Origin: Methanobrevibacter arboriphilus JCM 13429 = DSM 1125
Lineage (GTDB): Archaea > Methanobacteriota > Methanobacteria > Methanobacteriales > Methanobacteriaceae
NCBI RefSeq assembly: GCF_002072215.1
Contig: NZ_JXMW01000007.1
Span: 1 to 64,000 of the forward strand
Direction: 5' to 3'
DNA length: 64,000 nucleotides
The notes below the pieces were generated by a model. It was given only the letters and a program-made list of their open reading frames with translations. It ran no database searches and was not told where the DNA came from. Positions within the stretch are counted from its first letter, which is position 1. Every line of letters starts with the position of its first letter. Below, piece after piece: positions 1-10,084 of this stretch. Both the position numbers and the translations under genes were made by a program.

Positions 1-1644
1 GTTAGTTATGTTGGTAATGAGAATTATACTGCTTTTATTAATGCAAGTAGTTTTACTGTGATTTTGAATGATACTAATTCTAGTATTGTTGTTAATCCTG
101 AAACTGTGAGTATTGGTGATAATGTTACTATTTCTGGTGAGCTTGTTGGTTATGTTGGTAATGGCTCTGATATTTTGACTGTTAGTGTTGATGGTAATGT
201 TTATGATAATGTTATTATTAATGGTACTGGTGGTTGGAGTCTTAATTATACAACTAATCGTACAGGAAACATAATTATTACTGTTAGTTATGTTGGTAAT
301 GATAATTATACTGCTTTTATTAATGCAAGTAGTTTTACTGTGATTTTGAATGATACTAATTCTAGTATTGTTGTTAATCCTGAAACTGTGAGTATTGGTG
401 ATAATGTTACTATTTCTGGTGAGCTTGTTGGTTATGTTGGTAATGGCTCTGATATTTTGACTGTTAGTGTTGATGGTAATGTTTATAATAATGTTACTAT
501 TAATTCTACTGGTGGTTGGAGTCTTAATTACACAACTAACCGCACAGGAAACATAATTATTACTGTTAGTTATGTTGGTAATGATAATTATACTAGTTTT
601 ACTAATGCGACTAACTTTTCAGTGGCTAAAAATGGTGCTAATTCTTCTATTAATATTCCTAGTAATATTAAGGTTGAAGATTCTATAATAATTGATGGTG
701 TTTTAGCTGATGAAAATGGTAATCCAATAGCTAATACTACTATTACTGTTATTATTGATGGTGAAAACTTTAATGTAACAACTGCTGAAAATGGTAGTTG
801 GAATATTAATTACACCCCAACTTATGCAGGTGAATTTACTATTAATCTTACTTGGGAAGGTAATGAAAATTACACTAGTTTTAACAATAATACTAACTTC
901 AATGTTACTAAGTTAGCTACATATTCTAGTATTGATCTTTCAGGTGATTTTAGAGTAGGGAAAACTACTGTTATAAGTGGTGTTCTTCTCGATGAGGAAG
1001 GTAATAAAATAGCTGATATTGAATTAGAAATTACTATTGATGGTAAAAAACATTTAGTGAAAACTAATTCCAATGGTTACTGGTATTTAACTTATAAACC
1101 TGAAAAAACTGGAAAAACTACAGTTGTACTTAATTTCAATGGTGATGCTAAATATTTAGGTTTCACTAACAGCACTAGTTTTGATGTTAAAAAAGGTGAA
1201 AGCTTTGTTAATGTTACTGTTAATGAAAATAAGAATGGTTCTGTTGATTTGATTGTTAAAGTAGTTGATGAAGATGGTGATACCATACCAGATTATAAAG
1301 TTGATGTTGAATTAGATGGTAAATACATAGGATCTGTGATAACAGATTCTGATGGAGTTGGAATATTCCATATACCCAATTCTAAACTTACACCTGGTAA
1401 ACATAAGATTACAGTTTCATCTGACAATGAAAATTACTTTAGTAATTTAGCATTTGCTGAATTTGAAACCAAAAACAACAACACTAACAACACTAATAAT
1501 ACTAATAGTACTAATGGTAATGGCAATAAAACAAGCGATAATCCAGTAGCAATAGCTACTATGAAAAAAACAGGAATACCAATAATAGCTATTATACTAG
1601 TATTGATAAGTATATTTGGAATCAGCTTAAGAAGAAAACAATAA
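1..1644 (+). CDS. Adhesin-like surface protein, C-terminal part (5' end outside window)
   Basis: The frame is open from base 1 without a start (reading begins VSYVGNENYT), so the gene begins upstream. What is seen is a row of Ig-like beta-sandwich repeats of about 94 residues with many N-x-S/T sites. The first two complete units are almost identical; later units diverge. A final unit (FVNVTVNENKNGSVDL onward) is followed by an Asn/Thr linker and a hydrophobic helix (GIPIIAIILVLISIFGI) ending in the basic tail LRRKQ. This is the standard C-terminal membrane anchor of methanobacterial adhesin-like proteins. It probably acts outside the cell, anchored in the membrane and passing through the pseudomurein wall; the ligand is unknown. 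Confidence is high for the family and low for any specific partner. Confidence 0.88.
   Translation, partial: VSYVGNENYTAFINASSFTVILNDTNSSIVVNPETVSIGDNVTISGELVGYVGNGSDILTVSVDGNVYDNVIINGTGGWSLNYTTNRTGNIIITVSYVGNDNYTAFINASSFTVILNDTNSSIVVNPETVSIGDNVTISGELVGYVGNGSDILTVSVDGNVYNNVTINSTGGWSLNYTTNRTGNIIITVSYVGNDNYTSFTNATNFSVAKNGANSSINIPSNIKVEDSIIIDGVLADENGNPIANTTITVIIDGENFNVTTAENGSWNINYTPTYAGEFTINLTWEGNENYTSFNNNTNFNVTKLATYSSIDLSGDFRVGKTTVISGVLLDEEGNKIADIELEITIDGKKHLVKTNSNGYWYLTYKPEKTGKTTVVLNFNGDAKYLGFTNSTSFDVKKGESFVNVTVNENKNGSVDLIVKVVDEDGDTIPDYKVDVELDGKYIGSVITDSDGVGIFHIPNSKLTPGKHKITVSSDNENYFSNLAFAEFETKNNNTNNTNNTNSTNGNGNKTSDNPVAIATMKKTGIPIIAIILVLISIFGISLRRKQ
61..624 (+). repeat. Two near-identical 282-bp tandem repeats inside the adhesin gene
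   Basis: Unit 1 runs 61-342 and unit 2 343-624; the period is 282 bp, i.e. 94 codons. They differ by only a few substitutions (for example the D/N change in NVYDN/NVYNN and the INGTG/INSTG change). The partial sequence at 1-60 matches the end of the same unit, so at least one more copy lies upstream. Such repeats can expand or contract by recombination while keeping the frame. Confidence 0.9.
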
Positions 1645-1649
1645 TTAAA

Positions 1650-1690
1650 CATTTTTTTTTAGGAGGGCTTATTTATTTTTTTCCTCCATA
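1650..1690 (+). terminator. Possible T-rich terminator after the adhesin gene
   Basis: Just after the stop there is a T9 run, then GGAGG (1662-1666) and CCTCC (1683-1687), which can pair across a T-rich loop. Archaeal termination mainly uses oligo-T tracts, which are present here. The hairpin itself is weak. Confidence 0.35.
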
Positions 1691-1727
1691 TTTATATTTT
1701 ATTATTTATATTTTAGTTTTTATTATT

Positions 1728-1891
1728 ATTTTTTAGGCTTTGTAGAAACCATTTCAATAATCAATATAATCATGAAAAATATATTGTTAAAAATGCTTTA
1801 TTTTGAAATTAAAGAACAATTTTCAAAAATTATTTCCACAAAGCAAAAATTTCAAGTGATAAAATAAGGGTTTCTACAAAGCCATTTTTTA
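1728..1891. mobile_element. MITE-like non-autonomous element (148 bp) with 8-bp target duplication
   Basis: The element runs from 1736 to 1883. Its ends are perfect 15-bp inverted repeats: GGCTTTGTAGAAACC at 1736-1750 and its exact complement GGTTTCTACAAAGCC at 1869-1883. The same 8 bases, ATTTTTTA, flank it on both sides (1728-1735 and 1884-1891), as expected for a target-site duplication. No protein is encoded, so it would have to be mobilised in trans. The GGCTTTGT start and 8-bp duplication recall IS6-type ends, but family assignment is inference. The AT-rich flank makes a chance 8-bp match less improbable than usual, although the perfect terminal repeats are strong. Confidence 0.72.
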
Positions 1892-1901
1892 TATTATTTT
1901 T

Positions 1902-1917
1902 GGCTTTGTAGAAATCC
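1902..1917 (+). repeat. Solo copy of the MITE terminal repeat
   Basis: GGCTTTGTAGAAATCC lies 18 bp beyond the end of the 1736-1883 element, in the same orientation as its left end and with one extra T. No matching right end is seen downstream, so it looks like a remnant of a second insertion or a partial duplication. Confidence 0.6.
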
Positions 1918-2333
1918 TTTTTTTTAGCTTATTTGTGCTGATCTTTTTTAAACAGATTTTAGCATTAATTATAAGTATAAATAATGAAATTTATAAGTTT
2001 ATTTTCATTTAAATCAGTGATGCATTGATTTTTAAATTTTTTAATATAATTTTTCAGGCTTTTCAAAGTTAACATCCGAAAAGATTTAATTGTCTTGAAA
2101 TTAAATCATTAAACTGAGAGTATGTACTTTTGCGTTTTATAATAATATATATTCTCATTATTAATATTTATATCTTTTTAATCCTTAAATTTCAAAATAA
2201 CTAAATATAAACCAAAATATAAAAATTTAAAGAAAAAAAGGATAGTTTATTTGAAAATTAAAGAATAAATTTTTCAAAAAAAATAATAAAAAAGTAAAAA
2301 TATAAAAGATAAAAAGAAAAAATAATAGAAAAG

Positions 2334-2479
2334 GAGGTCGACTCACAATTATTTTTGTTCAATTAGTATATATACTAAAATGAATAATTTTTAAAAAATT
2401 TTATTATATAATATTTTGTTCAAAAATATTTCTAAATTTAGACTTTTGTTCATTGAATTTGTAATTATGAGTCATCCTC
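2334..2479. repeat. Imperfect inverted-repeat unit with TTTTGTTCA boxes
   Basis: GAGGTCGACTCACAATTA (2334-2351) and the complement of 2462-2479 (GAGGATGACTCATAATTA) match at 15 of 18 positions, enclosing about 110 bp. Inside are three copies of TTTTGTTCA at 2353, 2414 and 2444, spaced 61 and 30 bp. No ORF is present. It could be a second small element, a structured RNA or a binding region. Apart from the elements listed here, I see nothing else in 1918-2680 except AT-rich spacer. Confidence 0.45.
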
Positions 2480-2680
2480 AAAAATAAATAAAAAAAGAAT
2501 ATTTATTTTTATTATATATTATTTATTATAATTATTTATTAGATAGTATTTATTCTATTACATTATTTTATTTATTCTATTACATTCTTTTCTTATAAAT
2601 TTTTTATTTTTCTTATAATCTATTATTTTTCTTATTAATTTTTTATATTATAACATTTTTATATATATGACTTATTGGTA

Positions 2681-3460
2681 TTATATTCTTTCAAATAATA
2701 AGTCCATCATATCTTTAACTGTGTATGTATCTGGATATATGGCGTCTATTCCAAAGTTTTTGAGGGTTTTATTTGTAATTGGCCCTATTGCAACTGTTAA
2801 AACACTAGTTGATAATTTATTAACTAACTCTGGAATTTGTTCATCACTAGCTATCTTAAAAAGGTTTATTGCTGTTAATGGGCTTGTAAATGTTATTGCA
2901 TCAATTTCAGAACTTAAAATTTTACCAATTAAAACTTCAATTCTAACCGTGTCAAGAGGAATTATTGATTCATAACTTTCAGCAAGTATGACATCAGCAC
3001 CCATTTTTTCTAATCCTTCTGGAAGAGTATCTCGTGCAGCTAATGTTCTTGGAAGTCCAATAAGGCTTTTTGTAATATTAATGTCTTTAAAGGATTCAAG
3101 AAGTCCTTCTGCAGTATAATTTTCAGGAACTAGATCTGTACCTAAACCATATTCATTAGCTAACTCTGCTGTTTTTTGTCCAATAGTTGCTATTTGGCAA
3201 TTTTCATTTATTAATTCTCCAAAATTAGGATAAAATTTAAAAATTGATTCTATTGATGTTGGTGAAGTAAATATTAACCAATCTAAATCATCAGCTAATT
3301 CAATTAATGCTTTTAGAGATTCTGTATTAGTTAATTTTAATTCCAATGTTGGAGCTATAAATGGTGTTGCCCCATAGGATTCTACAATGGATACGGCTTC
3401 ATCTAATCTATTAAAAGGTCTTGTGATAGCCACTATTGTTTCTTTTTCAAATTTTTTCAT
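2681..3460 (-). CDS. hemD: Uroporphyrinogen-III synthase
   Basis: 259 aa. HemD cyclises hydroxymethylbilane to uroporphyrinogen III, the last common precursor of siroheme, corrinoids and coenzyme F430 in methanogens. The start of the protein (ETIVAITRPFNRLDEAVSIVES) and the central LDWLIFTSPTSIESIF and AITFTSPLTAINLF motifs are typical of the bilobed HemD fold. Length is normal. The ATG at 3460 is preceded by AAGGAGATG at good spacing. The gene follows cobA on the same strand (166-bp gap), so it may be co-transcribed with its pathway neighbour. Confidence 0.93.
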   Translation of the reverse strand: MKKFEKETIVAITRPFNRLDEAVSIVESYGATPFIAPTLELKLTNTESLKALIELADDLDWLIFTSPTSIESIFKFYPNFGELINENCQIATIGQKTAELANEYGLGTDLVPENYTAEGLLESFKDINITKSLIGLPRTLAARDTLPEGLEKMGADVILAESYESIIPLDTVRIEVLIGKILSSEIDAITFTSPLTAINLFKIASDEQIPELVNKLSTSVLTVAIGPITNKTLKNFGIDAIYPDTYTVKDMMDLLFERI

Positions 3461-3626
3461 TTTTACATCTCCTTAATTTATTGGAAATAATATTATGAGA
3501 TATCAATATTTAATGATTAATTTTATTTTAATGATTAAGTTCATTTTAATGATTAATCTCATTATTTAATGATAGCCTATATAAACAGTAATATTTAGTC
3601 TAATCTAAATAATTCTATTTTAAATA

Positions 3627-4352
3627 CTAATCTTTATCTTTAAAATCTTTTATTTCTTTAAAAACATTTATAACATTTCCAACGATTAATATTGCAGGAG
3701 TATTAATATCTTTTTTGGCTATATTTTCTAATTTTCCAAAAATGATTCTTTCATTAGGAAGTGTTCCATTTTCAATTATACAAGCAGGTGTTTCAGGACT
3801 CTTATATTTCATCATTTCAGCAGTATTCTCTTCTATTTTTCCTATTCCCATTAAAACAATTATGGTATCAGCAGTATAATCCCATTTCACTTGTTTTTTA
3901 TTTTTTGTAGGATCTTCATGCCCTGTGACTACTGTGAATGATGTAGCTACTCCCCTATGGGTGATTGGAAGACCAACTGTTGTTGGAGCTCCGATAGCTG
4001 AAGTTACACCTGGAATGATTTCAAAAGAAATATTTTCCTTTATAAGTTCTAATATTTCTTCTCCTCCTCTTCCAAATACAAAAGGATCTCCTCCTTTAAG
4101 TCTAACAATTATTTTATTGGATTCATTCTTTGCTTCTTTAATAATAATCTTATTAATTTCTTCTTGAGATTTATAATGTTCTCCAGCTTTTTTTCCAACA
4201 TAAATTAATTTTGCATTAGGAGAATGTTGTAATATCTCTTCATTAGCTAATCTATCATATATAACAACATCTGCTCTGTTCAATGCTTTTATAGCTTTAA
4301 GTGTAATTAGTTCAGGATCTCCAGGACCTGCTCCAACTAGATAAACGGTCAT
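3627..4352 (-). CDS. cobA: Uroporphyrinogen-III C-methyltransferase (SUMT)
   Basis: 241 aa SAM-dependent enzyme that methylates uroporphyrinogen III at C2 and C7 to precorrin-2, the branch point to siroheme, cobamides and F430. Family motifs are clear: [18 protein letters not shown] at the N-terminus, [23 protein letters not shown] for SAM binding, and [22 protein letters not shown]. It is a stand-alone SUMT, not fused to a siroheme synthase or HemD. The ATG has AAGGTGA about 7 nt upstream. Its neighbour hemD supplies the substrate. Confidence 0.95.
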   Translation of the reverse strand: MTVYLVGAGPGDPELITLKAIKALNRADVVIYDRLANEEILQHSPNAKLIYVGKKAGEHYKSQEEINKIIIKEAKNESNKIIVRLKGGDPFVFGRGGEEILELIKENISFEIIPGVTSAIGAPTTVGLPITHRGVATSFTVVTGHEDPTKNKKQVKWDYTADTIIVLMGIGKIEENTAEMMKYKSPETPACIIENGTLPNERIIFGKLENIAKKDINTPAILIVGNVINVFKEIKDFKDKD

Positions 4353-4415
4353 TTATTCACCTTGATAGTCAAATCTTTAATTTAAAATATTTTTTTATAA
4401 TATATGCTACTAAAA

Positions 4416-5069
4416 TTATATACTATCTAAAATTCCTTTGAAAAAGCTTAATCCATCATCAGAACCTAATATTTCTTCTGATGCCCTTTCTGGATGGGGC
4501 ATAACTGCACATACTAATCCAGATTCATCACAAACTCCAGTAATTCCTTCAATTGAACCATTTGGATTCTTATTAGAAAATTGGAGGACAATCTGATCTT
4601 GACTCTTTAGTGTATCAATGTCTTGGTTAAAGTACCTTCCTTCAGCATGAGCTACTGGCATTTTAATAATTTCGTTTTTCTTAAAATTATTCGTAAATGG
4701 AGTTCTTGTAGTAGATACTTTTAAATCAACCCATTCACAGTTGAACTTTGGATTTTCATTTACAGTAAATACTCCTGGAACAAGACCAATTTCAGCTAAA
4801 ATCTGAGCTCCATTACATATTCCAAGAACTGGTTTTTCTTCTTTTACTAGAGATTTTATTCCATCTACTACTGGAGTAATAGAAGCTATTGCTCCTGCTC
4901 TTAAATAATCTCCATAAGAAAATCCTCCAGGTATTACTACTGCATCTAAGTAACTAAGATCTTCTTTATTCCACCATACATATTCTCCTTCACCACCAGC
5001 TAATTCAATTGCATGATAGACATCCCGATCACAGTTAGAACCTGGAAATCTTATTACTCCTATTTTCAT
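4416..5069 (-). CDS. purQ: Phosphoribosylformylglycinamidine synthase, glutaminase subunit
   Basis: 217 aa class I glutamine amidotransferase that releases ammonia from glutamine for FGAM synthase in purine biosynthesis. The nucleophile Cys lies in GICNGAQ (about residue 85) and the His/Glu pair in [10 protein letters not shown] (about 192/194). [16 protein letters not shown] is characteristic of PurQ. It works with PurS, encoded 16 bp upstream, and PurL, which is not in this window. The pur genes run purC-purS-purQ on the minus strand. SD GGAGAG precedes the ATG. Confidence 0.95.
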   Translation of the reverse strand: MKIGVIRFPGSNCDRDVYHAIELAGGEGEYVWWNKEDLSYLDAVVIPGGFSYGDYLRAGAIASITPVVDGIKSLVKEEKPVLGICNGAQILAEIGLVPGVFTVNENPKFNCEWVDLKVSTTRTPFTNNFKKNEIIKMPVAHAEGRYFNQDIDTLKSQDQIVLQFSNKNPNGSIEGITGVCDESGLVCAVMPHPERASEEILGSDDGLSFFKGILDSI

Positions 5070-5085
5070 TTCTTTTTACTCTCCA

Positions 5086-5331
5086 TTAGCTATTTATAGT
5101 TATTTCATAATCATGAATTACAGGATTACAAAGTAGTCTCTGACACATATCATCAACTTCTTCTAAAACTTTTTCTTCATTTTTTTCATCTATTTGAAAA
5201 GTAATAATATCAATTGTGTCAGTATTTTTTACTTTATATCCAAGTAAATCTAGTGCTCTTTCTATTGTTGAACTTTCTGGATTTAACATTCCTTTTTTTA
5301 GTGAGATTTTAACTTCAACATTGAATATCAT
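5086..5331 (-). CDS. purS: Phosphoribosylformylglycinamidine synthase, PurS subunit
   Basis: 81 aa small subunit that bridges PurQ and PurL in the archaeal/Gram-positive type three-component FGAM synthase. The protein shows the typical layout: an N-terminal strand (FNVEVKISLKKGMLNPESSTIERAL), the LGY motif, and a C-terminal strand with LCNPVIHDYEI. It lies between purC and purQ with a very short gap to purQ, which supports an operon. AAAGGATC upstream may be the SD. Confidence 0.93.
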   Translation of the reverse strand: MIFNVEVKISLKKGMLNPESSTIERALDLLGYKVKNTDTIDIITFQIDEKNEEKVLEEVDDMCQRLLCNPVIHDYEITINS

Positions 5332-5381
5332 ATTATCATAGATCCTTTATTAATATTCTAAAATTTCATAATAATTGGAAA

Positions 5382-6122
5382 TTATTGAATTTCCCATCTT
5401 TCTATATCTTTTTCATCAACAATCATACTACAAACTTGATCATAAATATCCATAACATTATCTTGACCTTGTCTAAATGAATCCTTATCTAAAGTTTCTA
5501 AAGTTTCTATATCCCAGTATCTACATGTATCTGGACTAATTTCATCTCCTAAAACAATATTCCCCTCTTCATCTTTTCCAAATTCAAGCTTAAAATCTAC
5601 TAATAATATTCCTTTTTCTTTTAAGAACTCGCTCAAAATTTTATTTATTTTAAGAGTAATATTTCGTATTTCATCTAATTCTTCTTGAGTAGCTATTCCA
5701 AGAGCAATAGTTATTTCATCATTTAACATAGGATCATGATATTCATCATTTTTATAATCCATTTGTATAATAGGAGGATCTAGCTTTTGATTTTCTTCAA
5801 ATGGAAATCTTTTTAAAAGACTCCCAGTAGCTATATTTCTAGCTATCACTTCAAGAGGAATCATTTCTAATTTTTTAGATAACATTGATCCTGTTTCAAT
5901 CAATTGGATATATTGGGTTTTTACATTGTTTTCTTCTAATACTTCAAAAAGTTTTGAAGATATTAATGAATTACAATGTCCTTTTCCTTTTAAATTATCT
6001 TTTTTTTCTCCATCTCCAGCTGTGATATCATCTCTAAAAGTAACAATAACTTCATTTTGTTTTTCAGTCTCATAAACATCTTTAGCTTTTCCAGCATAAA
6101 TTAAATCTTTAGATTCACTCAT
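5382..6122 (-). CDS. purC: SAICAR synthetase (phosphoribosylaminoimidazole-succinocarboxamide synthase)
   Basis: About 246 aa. It couples aspartate to CAIR using ATP in purine synthesis. Motifs: [13 protein letters not shown] at the ATP-binding N-terminus, [44 protein letters not shown], and [16 protein letters not shown] three codons upstream (6131) is possible, but GGTG lies about 7 nt before the ATG at 6122, so that start (MSESKDLIY) fits better. First gene of purC-S-Q; a 1.3-kb spacer separates it from the divergent glmS. Confidence 0.93.
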   Translation of the reverse strand: MSESKDLIYAGKAKDVYETEKQNEVIVTFRDDITAGDGEKKDNLKGKGHCNSLISSKLFEVLEENNVKTQYIQLIETGSMLSKKLEMIPLEVIARNIATGSLLKRFPFEENQKLDPPIIQMDYKNDEYHDPMLNDEITIALGIATQEELDEIRNITLKINKILSEFLKEKGILLVDFKLEFGKDEEGNIVLGDEISPDTCRYWDIETLETLDKDSFRQGQDNVMDIYDQVCSMIVDEKDIERWEIQ

Positions 6123-7472
6123 AACAGACACCAGGAATAAGTATAATTATAATTTAAATTAAATATATTTCTTATTAGCTTTTTTATTAGCTTTTTTATT
6201 AGCTTTCTTATTAGCTTTATTATTAGATTTATTATTAGATTCATTATCAATTATTAGATTCATTATCAATTTTATTATAAATCCCATGAATTTTATTATT
6301 AATTTTATTATTAATCTTTTTATTAATTTTATTAAAGAATAATTCTATTATATTTATTATTAACTTTATTATTATTTTTATTATTAGTTATATTATTAAT
6401 TTTTATATAATTTCTTTTTTATATTATTTCTTACTTTTTCATTATTATTTAATTATTTTTCATTATTTTTTATTATAATTTTTTTAATATGATATTAACT
6501 ATATATATTTAATTTTATTTAATTTTTTTTAATTTTAATTACTTGCTATTAATTAATTATAGTAAATTACTATAATATTATATTTTTTTAATATAAAATT
6601 TTTAATATAAAATTATTTTAACAATATTAAATTTTTTAATATTAATCTTTTATTATTAAATTTTTATAATCTTATGCTTACTAATTTTATGTAATAATAT
6701 TAGTTTATTAAAATATGTTTTCTATGACTAATAACCTTGATTACAACTAATTTTTAATTATTTTAAAAATTAAATTATGAAATTTAATTTATTAACAAAT
6801 TGTATTAATATTATTATCAATAAAACAAATAATGATAAATATTAATAATAGAAAATACTATTAATAATAGAAATATAACTATTAATCAAAATTAATTAAA
6901 TAAATCAATATAATAAACATAAGTTATATTATCTAGTTTAGATATTAGCTAATATTTAAGAATCTTTATAAATTTTTAAAAATATCACTATCATATGCCT
7001 TTAATTTATATATAATAACTATTATTAATAAATCAATAAAATAACATTTGGATAAGAATGATATAATCAAAATTATAATTAAAAATATAGTTAAAATTAC
7101 AGTTAAAAATATAGTTAAAAATATAATTAAAAGATTTTAATAATTAAAAAATGTAGCTAAATAATATAGTTAAATAATATAGTTAAAAGATATAGTTAAA
7201 AGATATAATAAAGTAAAATTATATTAAAAATATCAATTAATAAAAATATTATAAAATATAATAGAATTATTCTATAAAGTTATTTAAAAATTATTAAAAT
7301 ATACTAGATTATAAAATATAATGAACCATTTAAGATAAATAAATCATTTAAATTATATTATTTAAAATAATAAATTATTTAAATTATAATCTAAAATATT
7401 ATATCTAAAATCTTCATTAAGTTAGGGATGTTTATAATTATACACAATAAGATTATTACAAAGGGTTAAAAT
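6123..7472. other. 1.35-kb AT-rich spacer between divergent purC and glmS
   Basis: No credible gene. Near purC (6171-6230) the motif TTATTAGCTTTT is repeated about four times. Around 7060-7200 there are many degenerate copies of AAAATATAGTTA. The last part before glmS (TTTATAATTATACAC, about 7430) could be its TATA region. The spacer must hold promoters for both directions, but I cannot place the purC one with confidence. Confidence 0.5.
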
Positions 7473-9254
7473 ATGTGCGGAATTGTTGGATGTGTATTAA
7501 AAAATAGAAAAGTAGCTCCAATTCTTTTAGAATCTATTGGTAAGCTTGAATATAGAGGTTATGATTCTGTAGGAATTTCAACAGTTGATCAAAATGGTAT
7601 TCACTTAAAAAAGGGTTCTGGTAAAATCAAAGAGGTGAATGAAAAAATTGATCTTGGAGAACTACCTGGAACTACTGGAATAGCTCATGTTAGGTGGGCA
7701 ACTCATGGAATACCAAGCACAGAAAATTCACACCCGCACACTGATAATGAAGGGAATATATCAGTTGTTCACAATGGAATTATTGAAAATTTTAGTGAGA
7801 TTAGAGAATCTCTTGAAAAAGAAGGTTATATATTCAAATCTCAAACAGATACTGAAATTATACCAATTTTAATTGAAAAAAATATGAATAAAGGGCTTAA
7901 TTTAGAAGATGCAGTAAATGAAGCTCTTAAAATTATAAAAGGATCTTATGCTATTGGAGTAATATCTAAAGATAATCCTAATGAAATAATAGGTGCAAGA
8001 AATGACAGTCCATTGATCATTGGTGTTGGAGATGGGGATTATTTCATTGCTTCTGATGCTACAGCTATTATAAATCATACAAAAAATGTTATTTATGTTG
8101 ATAATGGAGAATTAGTTATTTTAAATAGTGAAGGTGTTGTTGTTAAAGATTCTAAGGGAAATGTAGTTGATAAAAATATTGATGTAATTGATTGGGATGC
8201 AGAAATGGCTCAAAAAGAAGGTTATGACTATTTCATGCTTAAAGAAATTCATGAACAAGATTCTGCTATTAGAGATACACTTTCTGAAAAAGATAAAATT
8301 GCTGAGATAATATCTAATTTAGATGGGATTAATAGAATTTGCTTTGTAGCTTGTGGTACCTCTTTTCATGCTTCATTAACTGGAAAATATTTAATTGAGT
8401 CTATGTCAGGAATTTCTACTGATGTTATTCTTGCTTCAGAGTTTAGATATTCTGCTAATACTTTAGATGAAAATACTCTTGTTATTTTCATTAGTCAATC
8501 TGGTGAAACTGCAGATACTCTTAAAGCTTTAAAATTAGCTAAAAAAACATCAAAAACTCTTGCAATTGTTAATGTACTTGGAAGTTCAGCTACTCGTGAA
8601 GCAGATTTTGTTATATATACTAGAGCAGGGCCTGAAATTGGTGTTGCTGCAACAAAAACATATATAAGTCAGTTAGTATGTATATATATGTTTGCAGCTA
8701 TTTTAGCAGATAATAAAGAGCTTTTAAATACTTTAAATGAAGTTCCTGATTATGTTTCTGAGGTTTTATCTAAAGAGGATGTTGTAAAAGATATAGCTTC
8801 TAAATATAGTGATGTTAATGATTTTTTCTTTATTGGTCGAGGTTTATCATATCCAACAGCATTAGAAGGAGCTCTTAAATTAAAAGAAATAACCTATATT
8901 CATGGAGAAGGATATGCTGCAGGAGAACTTAAACATGGTCCTTTAGCATTAATTGATGATGATGTTCCAGTTGTTGTTGTTTTACCTCCTGGAGATAATT
9001 ATAAAAAAACTGTTAGCAATTTAGAAGAGGTTAAAGCTCGTGGAGCTCATGTAATAGCTATTGGTTCATGTGAAGATGATTTTATAAAAACAGAAGTTGA
9101 AGATTCATTTTGTATTAATGATAAGGTAAAAGAAATTATCGCACCACTAATATATGTTGTTCCTTTACAGTTATTATCTTATTATATTAGTGTAGAAAGA
9201 GGTTTAGATCCAGATAAACCTAAAAATTTAGCTAAATGTGTAACTGTTGAATAA
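7473..9254 (+). CDS. glmS: Glutamine-fructose-6-phosphate aminotransferase (isomerizing)
   Basis: 593 aa. It makes glucosamine-6-phosphate from fructose-6-phosphate and glutamine, the entry to UDP-GlcNAc for pseudomurein and glycans. The N-terminal class II glutaminase starts with the catalytic Cys (MCGIVGCV) and carries RWATHG and HNGIIENF. Two SIS sugar-isomerase domains follow ([20 protein letters not shown], and later [18 protein letters not shown]). The C-terminus [16 protein letters not shown] is the standard ending. The ATG is fixed by the need for Cys2. A weak SD (AAGGGTT) lies upstream. No glmS ribozyme-like sequence was seen, as expected in Archaea. Confidence 0.96.
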   Translation: MCGIVGCVLKNRKVAPILLESIGKLEYRGYDSVGISTVDQNGIHLKKGSGKIKEVNEKIDLGELPGTTGIAHVRWATHGIPSTENSHPHTDNEGNISVVHNGIIENFSEIRESLEKEGYIFKSQTDTEIIPILIEKNMNKGLNLEDAVNEALKIIKGSYAIGVISKDNPNEIIGARNDSPLIIGVGDGDYFIASDATAIINHTKNVIYVDNGELVILNSEGVVVKDSKGNVVDKNIDVIDWDAEMAQKEGYDYFMLKEIHEQDSAIRDTLSEKDKIAEIISNLDGINRICFVACGTSFHASLTGKYLIESMSGISTDVILASEFRYSANTLDENTLVIFISQSGETADTLKALKLAKKTSKTLAIVNVLGSSATREADFVIYTRAGPEIGVAATKTYISQLVCIYMFAAILADNKELLNTLNEVPDYVSEVLSKEDVVKDIASKYSDVNDFFFIGRGLSYPTALEGALKLKEITYIHGEGYAAGELKHGPLALIDDDVPVVVVLPPGDNYKKTVSNLEEVKARGAHVIAIGSCEDDFIKTEVEDSFCINDKVKEIIAPLIYVVPLQLLSYYISVERGLDPDKPKNLAKCVTVE

Positions 9255-9611
9255 ATATTAATATTATTTTTAATTTTTGAATAAAATAGCTATTAGGTAA
9301 ATGAATTTAAGCTTTAAATTGAATTTAAGCTTGCCTATAATTGAATTTAAAAATTTTTTATTATTTGAACTCTAACGTTTATTAACTATTTTTAATTATA
9401 AATTACAGAAATGTGCAGAAATGTTTAAGTAGTATAGTTTATCATTTATAATCTAATTCAATCTTTTCTTTGTTAATAAATCACTTATTTATTATAAATT
9501 CATTATAAATTTGAAAATTTAATCTATTAATCTAATTATATTAATCTAATATTATAATAATTACAATAAAAAATATCACAAAAATAATTTAATTATTTAT
9601 CTAATTTTCAG
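9255..9611. other. Spacer after glmS
   Basis: 357 bp of AT-rich DNA with short repeats of GAATTTAAGCTT around 9302-9330. No gene seen. Confidence 0.5.
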
Positions 9612-10035
9612 TTGTATTTATATAATATTTTAAATAATAACATATTATAAAATATGAAAGTTCATGTATACTAAACATTGAGAAATTAAAATGTCAAAAA
9701 CTGCAAGAATGATTCTTTATGTAAGATTGAAAAAGTATTTGAACCAATTACAGAAAATTAATTATAGAAAGAGTTCTAAAACATCTAGTAGAAATTAAAT
9801 GATTATATTATTTTAAATAAACAGTTATTTGACTTCAAAAATAATGGCTTTGAATATATTTACCTATATATATGGATTTTTAAATGAAAAAAAAAATGAA
9901 AGAAAGATTTGCTGATGAGTATAAAGGAGTTAAAATCCATTAATTCATTAAAGATGAACTATTTGAATATTAAATGTAATTCGTCTTGATGTGGATTCAA
10001 TTGTTAATGATTATAAACAAGTTATAATTCTTAAT
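9612..10035 (+). pseudogene. Decayed copy of the nucleotidyltransferase gene (5' third plus its leader)
   Basis: From ATG at 9691 the DNA aligns along its length with the start of the intact gene at 11215. Shared stretches include ATGTCAAAAACTGCA, GAATGATTCTTT, GGATTTTTAAATGAAAAAA, GATGAGTATAAAGG and AATTCGTCTTG. The reading frame is destroyed by many substitutions, small indels and stops (Gly-rich CGGFGKR is lost at once). The similarity also covers the leader: TTGTATTTATAT and TAAATAATAACATA at 9612-9651 match 11137-11164. It covers roughly the first 340 nt of the 1008-nt gene and ends where the GT2 gene begins. Confidence 0.85.
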
Positions 10036-10084
10036 TATGTATTGCTTTTTCATTATCTTAATAATCTTATCAAAAATTGATAAA

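Noticed and set aside
2041-2130. tRNA or small structured RNA near AACATCCGAAAAG
   Set aside because: No T-loop consensus or cloverleaf stems could be traced.
7060-7210. CRISPR-like array in the purC-glmS spacer
   Set aside because: The units are short, degenerate AAAATATAGTTA motifs without constant repeat length or unique spacers.
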